The notes beneath the pieces are model-generated. The model was not told the origin of the DNA, ran no database searches, and worked only from the letters and a program-made list of their open reading frames with translations. Below are positions 24,895 to 33,079 of a DNA stretch of 48,279 nt, in pieces; within the stretch, counting starts at the first letter, position 1, and every line of letters begins with the position of its first letter. The stretch is from Acidobacteriota bacterium (lineage in GTDB: Bacteria > Acidobacteriota > Terriglobia > Terriglobales > Acidobacteriaceae). The position numbers were made by a program, and so were the translations under genes. Where the stretch lies: NCBI GenBank assembly GCA_021780075.1, contig JAJXZL010000043.1:1-48279 (forward strand), given 5' to 3'.

Positions 24895-25353
24895 CGTCGA
24901 CTCGCTCAATCTGTGTCGCGGTCCAGCCGCATCACATATACCTTTTCAGCCGCACGTGCCACATTCACGCCCGGCTGATCAGTGTTGTTTTTGCTCACGA
25001 ATTCAGGTGTCGGTCTTCGTCCATGCTTCAGCTTCAACCACAATCCAGCTGGAGCATCCAGACGAGCAAAATCGATTTGGAGCCCCGTCGCACGAACAGT
25101 AGGGCATGTTCTATTGTAATTCCTCTTGGCGAATTCGCTGCGACGCCCCGTTCGGTCACTGCCGGCAAAATTGCCAAAGGCATGCCGCCCAGCCTTCTCT
25201 CACATTTTGATGCTTGTCGTTTCTGCGATGTTGTTTGTCGAGTGCCCCGTGTGTCGCAAGTCAGCAACACGCGGCTACTGCGGTCATGAGCTGCCCATGA
25301 GATACGCGTCTGCACTTTGCGCTGGCGCAGGCACAGCCAAATAGAGCCGCCGC
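24895..25353. other. Gene-free gap between DUF5916 and PP2C genes
   Basis: About 460 bp. It must hold the promoter of the DUF5916 gene, but I see no convincing -35/-10 pair. Open frames here (for example 25034-25432, minus) overlap the PP2C gene and lack coding character. Confidence 0.45.
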
Positions 25354-26094
25354 TCAGGCAGCGCGCACAAGCAGGCAGGTAATGTTGTCGTGGCCACCGG
25401 CCGACTTGGCCGCCTCCACCAGGCGCGCACAAAGGTCCTCGATAGACCCTTCACCGGCAAGCAGCGATCCAATGACCGGATCGGACAGCTCACGGGTCAG
25501 ACCGTCGGAGCAGAGCAGGAACAGGTCGCCAAGCTCGGCTTCGAGTCCGAATATATCCGGGGTTACGCGGCACTGTGTTCCAAGAGCGCGCGTAATGACA
25601 TTCCTCAGCGGCGAGCGCTGGGCCTCGGAGCGGCTCATCCGCCCAATCCGCACTTGCTCTTCCACCAGGGAGTGATCCACCGTAAGCTGCTCCAGTTGCC
25701 CCTTGCGCAGCCGGTAACAGCGACTGTCGCCGATGTTAAGCACCCAAGCGTGGCTCTCTTGTACCGCCAGAGCCACTAGCGTGGTGCCCATGCCGCTGAG
25801 CCGCTGGTTGCGCTGGCTGCGCGCGTGGATCGCTTCATTCGCGGCGATGATAGCCTGCTCGGCTGCTTCGGGCAGATGCGCGTGGCCGTTGGTGCCGTTC
25901 CCCGCCAGCAAGCGCAATACCTCGTCCACCGCCAGAGAACTGGCGATTTCTCCCGCCGCAGCGCCACCCATGCCGTCACAGACGACATAGATCCCGTCCT
26001 CGACGGAGAACCCAAATGCATCTTCGTTTGAAGGTCGCTTGCGGCCGCGGTCGGTAACCGCCGCAGCCATATAATGTAAGACGACCGTGGCCAA
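25354..26094 (-). CDS. PP2C-type Ser/Thr protein phosphatase
   Basis: A 246-residue PP2C phosphatase of the PrpC/Stp type. Metal-binding and active-site motifs are all present: RPSNEDAF (Asp25), VCDGMGGAAAGEIAS (Asp40), GMGTTLVALAV, LNIGDSRCYRLR, VDHSLVEEQVR, LLCSDGLTREL and GHDNITCLLV. It should remove phosphate from Ser/Thr residues in the cytoplasm, opposing Hanks-type kinases; no kinase is encoded in the window. I take the TTG at 26094 because AGGGGGG lies about seven bases upstream. The ATG eight codons later has no such site. It lies 63 bp after the propeller-like gene on the same strand and may share its transcript. Confidence 0.93.
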   Translation of the reverse strand: MATVVLHYMAAAVTDRGRKRPSNEDAFGFSVEDGIYVVCDGMGGAAAGEIASSLAVDEVLRLLAGNGTNGHAHLPEAAEQAIIAANEAIHARSQRNQRLSGMGTTLVALAVQESHAWVLNIGDSRCYRLRKGQLEQLTVDHSLVEEQVRIGRMSRSEAQRSPLRNVITRALGTQCRVTPDIFGLEAELGDLFLLCSDGLTRELSDPVIGSLLAGEGSIEDLCARLVEAAKSAGGHDNITCLLVRAA

Positions 26095-26157
26095 GAATAA
26101 CCCCCCTAAATTAGTTTACACATCGGAACAACGGCTGAATACCCGCAAAAACGCCAT

Positions 26158-27513
26158 TCACCGCGCACGACGCTTGGCGGACTGGAGCTGCACTCCGGGC
26201 TCGGGCAGGTCGTAGATCTGAATTGCACCCGAGTCGAGCACGGCCACCCGCCTGCCTGACGGCGAAATCGCCACATTCCCGCCGCCGTCGAGCACCGGGC
26301 TGGCGGGTGCCTTCAGCATCAGCTTGCCGCTCACCGCGTCATACACCTCAACCAGTTGGCCCATCACATCGTCAAAGACCAGCGGCGAAAAGGCATCAAT
26401 GGGATGTGTAATCACCAGCGTCTCCCGCGCTACCCGCGAACCGTTCGGAGCCATCACCAGCAGAGGCCACACCTGGTTCGGCGCCGCCAGAGCATCCCAC
26501 AAGCGGTTGCCATCGGTCGAGAAAGCCACCATCATGCGGCCGCCCTCGGCCGTGCAGGTATTCGCCAGCGCCTCATTCTGGGTAATGAACCGGATCGCCG
26601 GCACGCAAGCGGATTCCACTTTACCCAGAATCTTGCTCCCACCGCTAAAGTAGTTCAGATTCAGCAGCCAGTCCCTGTCATTGGAGCGCAGAACCTCAAG
26701 GTATCCGTCAGAATTGATGGGCAGATTCACTGTGTTGCGCACCCGGCTCACCAGCATCACCTTCCCCGAGTCGCGGTAGAGAATGCGCAGCACAATGTCC
26801 AGTGGCCCCTCGCTATCCGGGCTGTCGGGCGAAACTCCGGACGCAGCCGTTGCGGAATGGGCAGCATCGCCCGACTGGGTCGCGGTCTGGGCAGGCTCAT
26901 TCGAGTTCGTCACCATGTAGCGCTGCGCCGGATCCATTGCCACCTGGAGCAGCGGCCCCGGAAAATGAAGCAGAGGCTGCAAATCCAGCGTCGCGTTGCC
27001 CTGCTTCAGATCGTTCCTGTCGCGAAGCAGGAAGTGGCCATCGTCAAGCATCCACAGATAGCGCTCATGGTCGTGAAGAGTCCACAGCGTCTCGGCCTCA
27101 ACCGAGCCTTGCGGCAGCGCCAGCACAAGAGCACGTATATGGCGCTCCTCTTCGTCAGGCGAGCCTGTGCGGTGGATCAGCCCCGGTGCGCGAAAGGTAA
27201 ACAGAATCTCGTTTTCATCGAAAAAGTCGAGCGAAACCAGGCTCTCCCGCTGACCCTGATAGTAAGCGCCGGGCGCGTAGAAGCCCAGAGGCTCCACTGG
27301 AATAGTGAACGTGGGCGCCTGCGACGCCGTCATGAAGGGCTTCTTGGGCGGAGGAGTGTCATCGGCTTTTGTCTTGTGGTGGTGCGAAAACAAGCCGCCG
27401 CAATGCGCCGCCACCGGCAGGCACGCCAGCAGCGCCATAACCGCCAGCCCCAAGGCCAGGTGCCGGCAGAAATCAACTTTCAAAAAATCGCTCTTGATGA
27501 GCCGTTTTGCCAT
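26158..27513 (-). CDS. Exported WD40/propeller-like protein of unknown function
   Basis: A 451-residue protein with a signal-like segment (LALGLAVMALLACLPVAAHCGG) and a His-rich patch (LFSHHHKTK). The rest shows repeated short strands with phrases such as SLDFFDENEILFTF, QVAMDPAQRYMVTNSN, MVAFSTDGNRLWDALA, VEVYDAVSGKLMLKAPASPVL and VAISPSGRRVAVLDSGAIQIYDLP, as in beta-propeller proteins. No catalytic motif is visible. It precedes the PP2C gene. Similar proteins seem common in Acidobacteriota, but I cannot name a function. Confidence 0.72.
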   Translation of the reverse strand: MAKRLIKSDFLKVDFCRHLALGLAVMALLACLPVAAHCGGLFSHHHKTKADDTPPPKKPFMTASQAPTFTIPVEPLGFYAPGAYYQGQRESLVSLDFFDENEILFTFRAPGLIHRTGSPDEEERHIRALVLALPQGSVEAETLWTLHDHERYLWMLDDGHFLLRDRNDLKQGNATLDLQPLLHFPGPLLQVAMDPAQRYMVTNSNEPAQTATQSGDAAHSATAASGVSPDSPDSEGPLDIVLRILYRDSGKVMLVSRVRNTVNLPINSDGYLEVLRSNDRDWLLNLNYFSGGSKILGKVESACVPAIRFITQNEALANTCTAEGGRMMVAFSTDGNRLWDALAAPNQVWPLLVMAPNGSRVARETLVITHPIDAFSPLVFDDVMGQLVEVYDAVSGKLMLKAPASPVLDGGGNVAISPSGRRVAVLDSGAIQIYDLPEPGVQLQSAKRRAR

Positions 27514-27582
27514 CGATAGCTATTCTCGCCGATGCCGCGGCTTTTGGGCAGTGACTCCAGTCGCCGTGCGTATGCGACAGTA

Positions 27583-28554
27583 ATGAAAGGCATGACAACC
27601 ACCGCAATCACAAGCCGGCGCATCGCGTTTCTGGGCTATGGCGCCTGCGCCATCGCCGGATGCCTCTGGGGAACCGGCTTCTATTTCGGCAGGCTGGCGC
27701 TCAACGAGATGAGCGTGGAGCACATGGTGCTCTATCGCTTTCTCTTCGCCAGCCTGGGCATGTTGCCGGTGGCGCTGGCAAGCCGAGTGCGCCTCACACG
27801 CAGTGAGATGCGCCTGCTGCTCATCTCCGCTGCCTTCGGAATCCCGGTCCAGTTCCTCATCCAGTTTCACGGCCTCGCCCTTACCACCGTCAGCCACGCC
27901 TCGCTCATGGTCGGCTCCATGCCGGTCCTGCTGGGCGTAGCCGCCGCACTCTTTGCCGGCGAGCGGCTTGACGCCATTGGCTGGCTCGCACTCATCGGCT
28001 CCACAGTCGGCGCGGCGCTCATCGTCCTCGGCGGCCACCGCGGCCCAGCGGCGTTGGGCCAGCCATCGCTCATCGGAGACATGCTGGTGGTCATCTCGCT
28101 CTGCACCGCACTCACCTGGATTCTGCTCAGCAAAAAGCTCATGCTCACCCACAGCCCGCCCGTGGTGACGGCGTATACCATCCTTTCCGGCACCGTGATG
28201 CTGGCTGTCTGGGTGCTTGGCCCATGGCTCTTGAATCCCTGGCTGGCGCACAAAAGCCAGCCGCCGCCCTTCGCCCACGTCAGCGCCACTGCATGGACGG
28301 CGCTCGCCATCAGCGGTCTGGCCTGCACCGCCACCACGACCCTCTTGTGGAACTGGGGCATCCATCACGTTCCCGCATCGCGCGCCGGCGTCTTTCTCAA
28401 TATCGAACCCGCTCTCGGCTCCTGGCTCGGCGTCAAACTCCTCGGTGAGCACCTGGGTCCGCACGCATGGACGGGCGGTGCGCTCATCCTCGGCACGGCC
28501 ATCATCCTTACCACCCGCGGCCATGAGCCGCAGCCCGACGTCATTCTGGAGTAG
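27583..28554 (+). CDS. EamA/DMT family transporter (two EamA domains)
   Basis: About 323 residues with ten predicted membrane helices in two EamA halves: ACAIAGCLWGTGFYFGRLALNEMSVEHMVLYRFLFASLGMLPV at the front and FAHVSATAWTALAISGLACTATTTLLWNWGIHHVPASRAGVFLNIEPALGSWLGVKLLGEHLG in the second half. These are inner-membrane exporters of amino acids or other metabolites; the substrate is unknown. I prefer ATG 27583 (MKGMTTT), since a start at 27532 would leave only 18 bp to the divergent gene. Confidence 0.88.
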   Translation: MKGMTTTAITSRRIAFLGYGACAIAGCLWGTGFYFGRLALNEMSVEHMVLYRFLFASLGMLPVALASRVRLTRSEMRLLLISAAFGIPVQFLIQFHGLALTTVSHASLMVGSMPVLLGVAAALFAGERLDAIGWLALIGSTVGAALIVLGGHRGPAALGQPSLIGDMLVVISLCTALTWILLSKKLMLTHSPPVVTAYTILSGTVMLAVWVLGPWLLNPWLAHKSQPPPFAHVSATAWTALAISGLACTATTTLLWNWGIHHVPASRAGVFLNIEPALGSWLGVKLLGEHLGPHAWTGGALILGTAIILTTRGHEPQPDVILE

Positions 28555-28604
28555 ATGCTCCACCGCATGACCCCGAGGTTGCATGCGCTCCCACCTGCGC
28601 GGTA

Positions 28605-28632
28605 TTGTCGTTCCGCACACAATAGCTACACT
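28605..28632 (+). promoter_or_regulatory. Candidate promoter of the hemerythrin gene
   Basis: TTGTCG (28605-28610) and TACACT (28627-28632) are 16 bp apart, about 25 bp before the ribosome binding site of the hemerythrin gene. Confidence 0.5.
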
Positions 28633-28645
28633 GGGAACCGAGCGT

Positions 28646-28651
28646 AGGAGG
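28646..28651 (+). promoter_or_regulatory. Ribosome binding site deciding the hemerythrin start
   Basis: AGGAGG lies five bases before GTG 28657. The upstream GTG at 28651 overlaps this site and so is not the start. Confidence 0.75.
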
Positions 28652-28656
28652 TGCAT

Positions 28657-29064
28657 GTGGCACTGCTTTCGTGGACGCACGCCAGCACCGTCGGCGTAAA
28701 AGCCATGGACGACCAGCATGGCATCCTCATGGATGCCATGAATGAGCTCCGCCTCACGCTCATGAACGGCAGCGGGCATGAACAGACCAGCGCCCGCCTG
28801 GAGCAGTTGATCGACTTCACCCGCAAGCACTTCCAGAGTGAGGAGCGCTTGTTGGAGCAGCAGGACTTCCCCGGCCTGTCCGAGCATCGCGCCGCGCATG
28901 CCCGCTTTCTGGTACAGATACGCCAGGCCGTCGATCGCGCCGGACGCGGAGAAGAAACCGGCAGCGTGCCGCTGATTTCCCGGCTCCGTGCCTTGTACCT
29001 TGAACATATCGAAGAGTTCGACCGTGGTTACGGCCAGTGGTTGAACGATCGCGGCGTCTACTAA
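28657..29064 (+). CDS. Bacteriohemerythrin
   Basis: A 135-residue single-domain hemerythrin. All seven expected di-iron ligands are present: His21 (DDQHGIL), His58 and Glu62 (HFQSEE), His77 and His81 (EHRAAH), His117 and Asp122 (HIEEFD). It should bind oxygen, or possibly NO, at a di-iron centre in the cytoplasm. There is no fused signalling domain, so an oxygen carrier, sensor or scavenger role is possible. Translation starts at GTG 28657. The end lies 5 bp from the end of convergent holA. Confidence 0.92.
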   Translation: MALLSWTHASTVGVKAMDDQHGILMDAMNELRLTLMNGSGHEQTSARLEQLIDFTRKHFQSEERLLEQQDFPGLSEHRAAHARFLVQIRQAVDRAGRGEETGSVPLISRLRALYLEHIEEFDRGYGQWLNDRGVY

Positions 29065-29069
29065 AACGC

Positions 29070-30377
29070 CTACCCCTCAAATGACAACTGCGCCGACGAC
29101 CACGCGGGCGCTGCCGGCTTCGGCTCTGAAGCCAGATCGTAGACCAGCCGTTCCAGCACCAGCCGCTTGTCCGGCGGCGATGAGCGCAGCTCCAGGTCGG
29201 CACGCGCAATCAGACGCAGCGCGCGCGTCAGTTCGCGGCGGCTCTTGTAGCGCCGCGCCTGGCGAATCAAGTCGTCGGCGGCAAAAGGCGGCATGCGAAA
29301 GCCCTGCCATAGCGCCTGCCAGATGGCTCGCGAGTCGCGCACGTTCTTCTCCAGAATCACCAGCATCTGCCTGAAAGTCCGGGCCAGCATGTACAAGTGC
29401 CCAATCGCCGCATCCTCGCCCGCGTCCGAGCTGTTCAGCAGCCCGTGCAAAAGGGCCAGCGCACGCGCCCGGTTGCGCAAGCTGATGGCGTCAGTCAGCT
29501 CATACAGCGAACGCTGCTTGGCGCTCAGCACCATGGTTTCCACATCGCCTAGCGTGATGCGACCCTTGCCCAGCGTATAGAGCAGCAGCTTTTCCATCTC
29601 GGAGGCAATCAGCATCATGTCCGCGCCCAGCGCATCCACCAGTTCGCGGGCCGCGTCAGGTTCCATGCGGTTGCCCGACTCCTGCGCGGTCGACGCCACC
29701 CATCGCATGGCGTCCTCTTCGCTCACGCGGGCCAGTTCCACCATGCCGCAGTGCTCGCCCAGCGTCTCGGTCAAACGCTCATAGCGGTTCTTGTCGTCCA
29801 GTTCCATGCGCCGCGTATCCGTGGGGATACGCAGAAAGTCCGCAACAAAAATCAACAGCGCCTGCGGGTTGGGCGAGCGAAAATAACGCGCCAGCGCTGC
29901 GAATTCTTCCTTCTTGGCCCCGCGCGTGTAAAGCTGCCGCACATTGCGCACAAAAATAACCTGGAACGGAGCCATCAGCGACGGTGTCTGCGCGCGGTCC
30001 AGCACTTCAAAAATGGAGGTTCCGCTCAGGTCCAGGTCAGACAGGCTGAAATCCTTCAGCTCCGGCGGCACAAATGCCTTCAGCACCGCGGCACGGCAGC
30101 GATCCAAAAGAAAAATCTCGTCCCCGGCCAGCACGTAGCCCGGCTTCAGATGCCCCGTACCCGCGGCAGCGGCCTCGATCTCCGCCACAAAGCGGCCCAC
30201 GGCACTGAATCCCGGGCCGCCCGCCGAGCCCGTTTTGGGCTTGACTGGGTGAGATTCCGCGCCCCAGCGCGTGCCGCTCAAAGGGCCTGTCTCCGGGATA
30301 TGAAGGCAAGGTACATGCCGCTCCAGAATACCCTTCCCAGCCCCGGCCTGCCAGTCCAGCCGGCCAGGGGTTGCCAT
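29070..30377 (-). CDS. holA: DNA polymerase III delta subunit
   Basis: The conserved part begins at KPGYVLAGDEIFLLDRCRAAVLKAF and continues through FQVIFVRNVRQL, LLIFVADFLRIPTDTRR, ADMMLIASEMEKLLLYTLGKGRITLGDVETMV and AAIGHLYMLARTFRQML to LVLERLVYDLA. This is the clamp-loader subunit that opens the beta clamp. From ATG 30377 the product is 435 residues, longer than the usual 330-350, because about 65 residues precede the conserved part. The true start may be further in (for example a TTG near residue 33 by this numbering). A 400-bp gap separates it from lptE upstream. Confidence 0.87.
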   Translation of the reverse strand: MATPGRLDWQAGAGKGILERHVPCLHIPETGPLSGTRWGAESHPVKPKTGSAGGPGFSAVGRFVAEIEAAAAGTGHLKPGYVLAGDEIFLLDRCRAAVLKAFVPPELKDFSLSDLDLSGTSIFEVLDRAQTPSLMAPFQVIFVRNVRQLYTRGAKKEEFAALARYFRSPNPQALLIFVADFLRIPTDTRRMELDDKNRYERLTETLGEHCGMVELARVSEEDAMRWVASTAQESGNRMEPDAARELVDALGADMMLIASEMEKLLLYTLGKGRITLGDVETMVLSAKQRSLYELTDAISLRNRARALALLHGLLNSSDAGEDAAIGHLYMLARTFRQMLVILEKNVRDSRAIWQALWQGFRMPPFAADDLIRQARRYKSRRELTRALRLIARADLELRSSPPDKRLVLERLVYDLASEPKPAAPAWSSAQLSFEG

Positions 30378-30555
30378 AATCTGCAATGGCCGTCACGCCC
30401 GGCCGTTACAGTCTGCCGAGCCGCATCGCAAACGGCAGCACACCGCTGCAAAGCTGGGTTTACTCAGCAGTAAGTAATGCCGGTTACTCTTGCCTCAGCC
30501 TGGACTTCCGTAATGCCTTTGATTCGCTTCCGCAGGGTTTTTCACCTGTTTTTCA

Positions 30556-30584
30556 TTGCCGCACATCCGGGCAATGGCTAGACT
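30556..30584 (+). promoter_or_regulatory. Candidate orphan promoter
   Basis: TTGCCG (30556-30561), a 17-bp spacer and TAGACT (30579-30584) point right, but no plus-strand gene begins until 31356. The transcript would pass antisense through lptE, or be a small RNA. Confidence 0.4.
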
Positions 30585-30595
30585 GGGGCCAGTCT
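30580..30595. promoter_or_regulatory. Palindrome over the -10/start region of the orphan promoter
   Basis: AGACTGGGGCCAGTCT has perfect 7-bp arms with a GG centre. It overlaps the -10 box and predicted start, the usual place for a repressor operator; it could also be a 5' RNA hairpin. Confidence 0.4.
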
Positions 30596-30779
30596 GGAAC
30601 TCCAGGCAGTTCATTTCTCGCTCCCCCCGGCAGAGACTTGAACGTATTGCACCCGAACCGAACCCTCGGGCGCATGGCAGGCCGGCCGCTCTCAGCGCCC
30701 CGGCTTGAAGGTGGTTGGCCCTCCCCCAAAAGGCGTGCGGTGCTTAAAACTCTATATTCCGCGCCGCACGCGCCCCTTC

Positions 30780-31301
30780 TTACATTCCCTCAAGCACATC
30801 CGCCACCAGCGCGCGCGCAAAGTCCCGCGAAAGCCGCTCCACCGCCGCCGGACTCTCATCCAGAAACGTCGGCAGGTCTGTAGTGGCCTGGTACTGCTGC
30901 CGGAAGACGTAGTTCGGATTCTCGTAAAGTGTCTTGCCATCCCGGCCCGTCAACTTCACCGATGCCACCACGGTGATCAGATAGCTCGACGACTGCTGCG
31001 TCGTGGTGTTGTACGTCAGAGGTGCCACCACCTCTTGCAGAATCGTCCCGTGCAGTACCGCATCCGGGTTTCCCCCGGCGTCCGGCGTCACCCTGAGCCG
31101 CGAGCGTGCGGCGAACTCGCGAATCACCGCTTCCGTCATCACCGCCTCTGTGTGGTACGTCTCCGTGCGCGTGGCAAATGTCGGCACATAAAGCGTGCGT
31201 GTATCAGCCGGCAGATGCGTGGCAGCGCCCAGCGTGTGATAACCACATCCGGTGAGCCCAAGCAGAACCGCGGCGAACTGCGCAATGGCGAACAGGCGCA
31301 T
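30780..31301 (-). CDS. lptE: LPS assembly lipoprotein LptE
   Basis: A 173-residue lipoprotein. The signal MRLFAIAQFAAVLLGLTGCGY ends in a lipobox (LTGC, Cys19). The mature part has the LptE pattern: LYVPTFATRTETYHTEAVMTEAVIREFAARSRLRVTPDAGGNPDAVLHGTILQ, then ASVKLTGRDGKTLYENPNYVFRQQY and a C-terminal helix (VERLSRDFARALVADVLEGM). LptE plugs the LptD barrel in the outer membrane, so this organism probably makes LPS. I set the start at ATG 31301; a reading from 31436 would overlap the divergent transporter gene and place 45 hydrophilic residues before the signal. The gene is divergent from a small EamA protein. Confidence 0.87.
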   Translation of the reverse strand: MRLFAIAQFAAVLLGLTGCGYHTLGAATHLPADTRTLYVPTFATRTETYHTEAVMTEAVIREFAARSRLRVTPDAGGNPDAVLHGTILQEVVAPLTYNTTTQQSSSYLITVVASVKLTGRDGKTLYENPNYVFRQQYQATTDLPTFLDESPAAVERLSRDFARALVADVLEGM

Positions 31302-31355
31302 GACTGTTCCAGTGTACTCAACTGCGGGCGGCATGGAAGTCGTACCATAACGAAC

Positions 31356-31775
31356 ATGACTTGGATTGGATGGGCACTGCTCTCCGCCGTCTTTGCCGCC
31401 GCCACGGCCCTGCTGGCCAAGGTGGGCGTCGCTCATGTGGACTCAAACCTGGCTACCGCCGTTCGTACCAGCGTGGTTGTCGTCTTTGCCTGGGCCATCG
31501 CAATCGGCCTCGGCAAGCACGGTGAAATCCGCAGCCTTGACCGCCGAACCGTGCTCTTCCTTACCCTCTCCGGCCTCGCCACCGGCCTCTCGTGGCTCTG
31601 CTACTTTCGCGCCCTGCAACTCGGCCCAGCCTCCCGCGTCGCACCTTTGGACAAACTCAGCGTCCCTCTCGTCATGGTCTTCGCCTGGCTGCTGCTCGGT
31701 GAAAAGCTCACTCCCGCCGTCCTGACCGGCGGCCTGCTCATCACGGCTGGGGCCATCGTCATGGTCCTCGGCTGA
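31356..31775 (+). CDS. Single-domain EamA family transporter
   Basis: A 139-residue protein with about five hydrophobic helices, starting MTWIGWALLSAVFAAATALLAKVGV and ending LLLGEKLTPAVLTGGLLITAGAIVMVLG. This is one EamA unit, as in small DMT proteins that act as dimers. It would export a small metabolite or drug; the substrate is unknown. The ATG is 54 bp from the divergent lptE start. Confidence 0.85.
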   Translation: MTWIGWALLSAVFAAATALLAKVGVAHVDSNLATAVRTSVVVVFAWAIAIGLGKHGEIRSLDRRTVLFLTLSGLATGLSWLCYFRALQLGPASRVAPLDKLSVPLVMVFAWLLLGEKLTPAVLTGGLLITAGAIVMVLG

Positions 31776-31860
31776 GCGGCTGCCCCTCGCACGGCTCCTG
31801 GGTTCTTCTCACTGGTGGAGTCTCCCGCAAGAGATGGAAAAGAATTGAAAAAATAGAGGT

Positions 31861-31909
31861 GTCTTCCTGAGCGGAGCGCAGCGAAGTCGAAAGACCTGCG
31901 GTTGTTTTT
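31861..31909. repeat. Candidate interspersed intergenic repeat
   Basis: The stretch containing TGAGCGGAGCGCAGCGAAGTCGAAAGACCTGCGG resembles a short intergenic sequence (tcctgagcgnagcgaagtcgaaggacc) that I recall as widely repeated in GC-rich soil bacteria including acidobacteria. Only one copy is in this window. Confidence 0.45.
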
Positions 31910-32001
31910 GCTCTTGCCCTTCTGAATACAACAAGCGGGAATGAATACAGCGCCACTTCCTTATACTGAAAAGACAGACTCCGGCCTCTAAAGATGCTGC
32001 A

Positions 32002-32556
32002 ATGACTCAATTGACTCCCGGCATACCGTCGACATCCCGCTCCGCTGCTCCCCGCCGCATCGTCCTCACCGGTTTCATGGGCTCCGGCAAAAGCACCGTC
32101 GGCCCGCTCGTCGCACGCCGTCTCGGCTGGCGCTTTGTTGACGTGGACGACGTCATCGAAGCCGAAGCCGGCATCCCCATAGCAGAATTCTTCGCCCGCT
32201 ACGGAGAAGCCGCCTTCCGCGACCGCGAGCACGCCACCATTGCCCGCCTCGCGGCCGGCGACGCGCTCGTCCTCGCCCTCGGCGGCGGCGCCATCGAGAG
32301 GCCCGAGACCCGCGACCTGCTGCTCAATGCCCCCGGCACGCTGCTCATCCACCTCGAAGTCGAACTCGCCACCACCCTCGCCCGCTGCAGCGGCACAGAG
32401 AACACCCGCCCCGTCCTCGCCGACCAGGCTAATCTCGCCGCCCGCTACCAGCGCCGCCTGCCCCTTTACCGCACCGCCCACATCTCCCTGCCCGTTGACG
32501 CACTCACACCCGAGCAGGTCGTCGAGGCTATCCTCCGCGCCGCGTCCGGCACCTGA
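32002..32556 (+). CDS. aroK: Shikimate kinase
   Basis: A 184-residue kinase with Walker A GFMGSGKST (24-32), FVDVDDVIEAEAG (shikimate-site Asp near residue 50), FRDRE (Arg73), ALGGGAIE (93-99) and the lid region GTENTRPVLAD. It phosphorylates shikimate at the 3-hydroxyl in aromatic amino acid synthesis. It opens a run of plus-strand genes, with 18 bp to the next. A TATACT lies about 40 bp upstream of the start. The first 16 residues are extra to the usual core. Confidence 0.95.
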   Translation: MTQLTPGIPSTSRSAAPRRIVLTGFMGSGKSTVGPLVARRLGWRFVDVDDVIEAEAGIPIAEFFARYGEAAFRDREHATIARLAAGDALVLALGGGAIERPETRDLLLNAPGTLLIHLEVELATTLARCSGTENTRPVLADQANLAARYQRRLPLYRTAHISLPVDALTPEQVVEAILRAASGT

Positions 32557-32574
32557 CTGGGATCAAGGTGCCTC

Positions 32575-33006
32575 ATGCCCACCGAACAGAACCTTTTCAA
32601 CGAGCTCACCCTCTACACGCTGGCACAACCCGACCCGGCCTTCCTCCACCAGCACGCCGTGGACGCCTTCGCCGCGCAGCTCGCCGACGAGCACACCAAG
32701 CCCATCACTCTCGCCTTCGGCCTCATCGGCCTCTATCTCCACCTTGAGTGGAACTACACGGGCCGCCAGGTCCAGCTCGCCCACATGCGCATGGCCCGTT
32801 ACCAAAAGCGGTGGCCAAGCCTGCCGTTACCCGCCCAGCGCGGAGCAATCCGCGTCGCCGAAGTCCTCCGCGCCAACCCCGGACCCGACCGCGACGCCAT
32901 GATCCATCGCTGGGCCGCCTGCGTCTGGGCGGCCTACGCCCACGTCCGCCCCCTGATTGTCGATCTAGCCAGAAGCGAATTGGGTGTGAAGCAGCCCCTC
33001 CCGTAA
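32575..33006 (+). CDS. DUF5946 family protein
   Basis: A 143-residue soluble protein: LTLYTLAQPDPAFLHQHAVDAFAAQL, then KPITLAFGLIGLYLHLEWNYTGRQVQLAHM and WPSLPLPAQRGAIRVAEVL, which is the DUF5946 pattern. The conserved His residues (HQHAVDA, YLHLE, HM) could bind a metal, but no function is known. It lies between aroK and ctaB in one direction with short gaps, so is probably co-transcribed. Confidence 0.82.
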   Translation: MPTEQNLFNELTLYTLAQPDPAFLHQHAVDAFAAQLADEHTKPITLAFGLIGLYLHLEWNYTGRQVQLAHMRMARYQKRWPSLPLPAQRGAIRVAEVLRANPGPDRDAMIHRWAACVWAAYAHVRPLIVDLARSELGVKQPLP

Positions 33007-33079
33007 ACACTTCCGCTTGCTAAAATGGAACGAGGCGCATCGCTTCCCAGCCGCGCCGTCGAGGTCTTCCGCAATCTGT

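Larger units (their letters stand above)
30378..30779. other. Gene-free gap between lptE and holA with an orphan promoter
   Basis: No credible gene on either strand. It contains a good plus-strand promoter (30556-30584) overlapped by a 16-bp palindrome. Downstream plus-strand sequence runs antisense into lptE. Confidence 0.5.

Noticed and set aside
26356..27519. A 387-codon plus-strand frame
   Set aside because: It is Arg/His/Gln-rich, antisense to the propeller-like gene, and has no recognisable pattern.
27520..29007. A 495-codon open frame on the minus strand
   Set aside because: It lies opposite the EamA transporter and hemerythrin genes, both with clear domains and all hemerythrin ligands. 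The composition (Gly, Glu, Arg and His runs) is typical of an antisense shadow in GC-rich DNA.
30386..30883. A 165-codon frame between holA and lptE
   Set aside because: It runs antisense into lptE, and its Pro/Arg-rich end is shadow sequence. No ribosome site.
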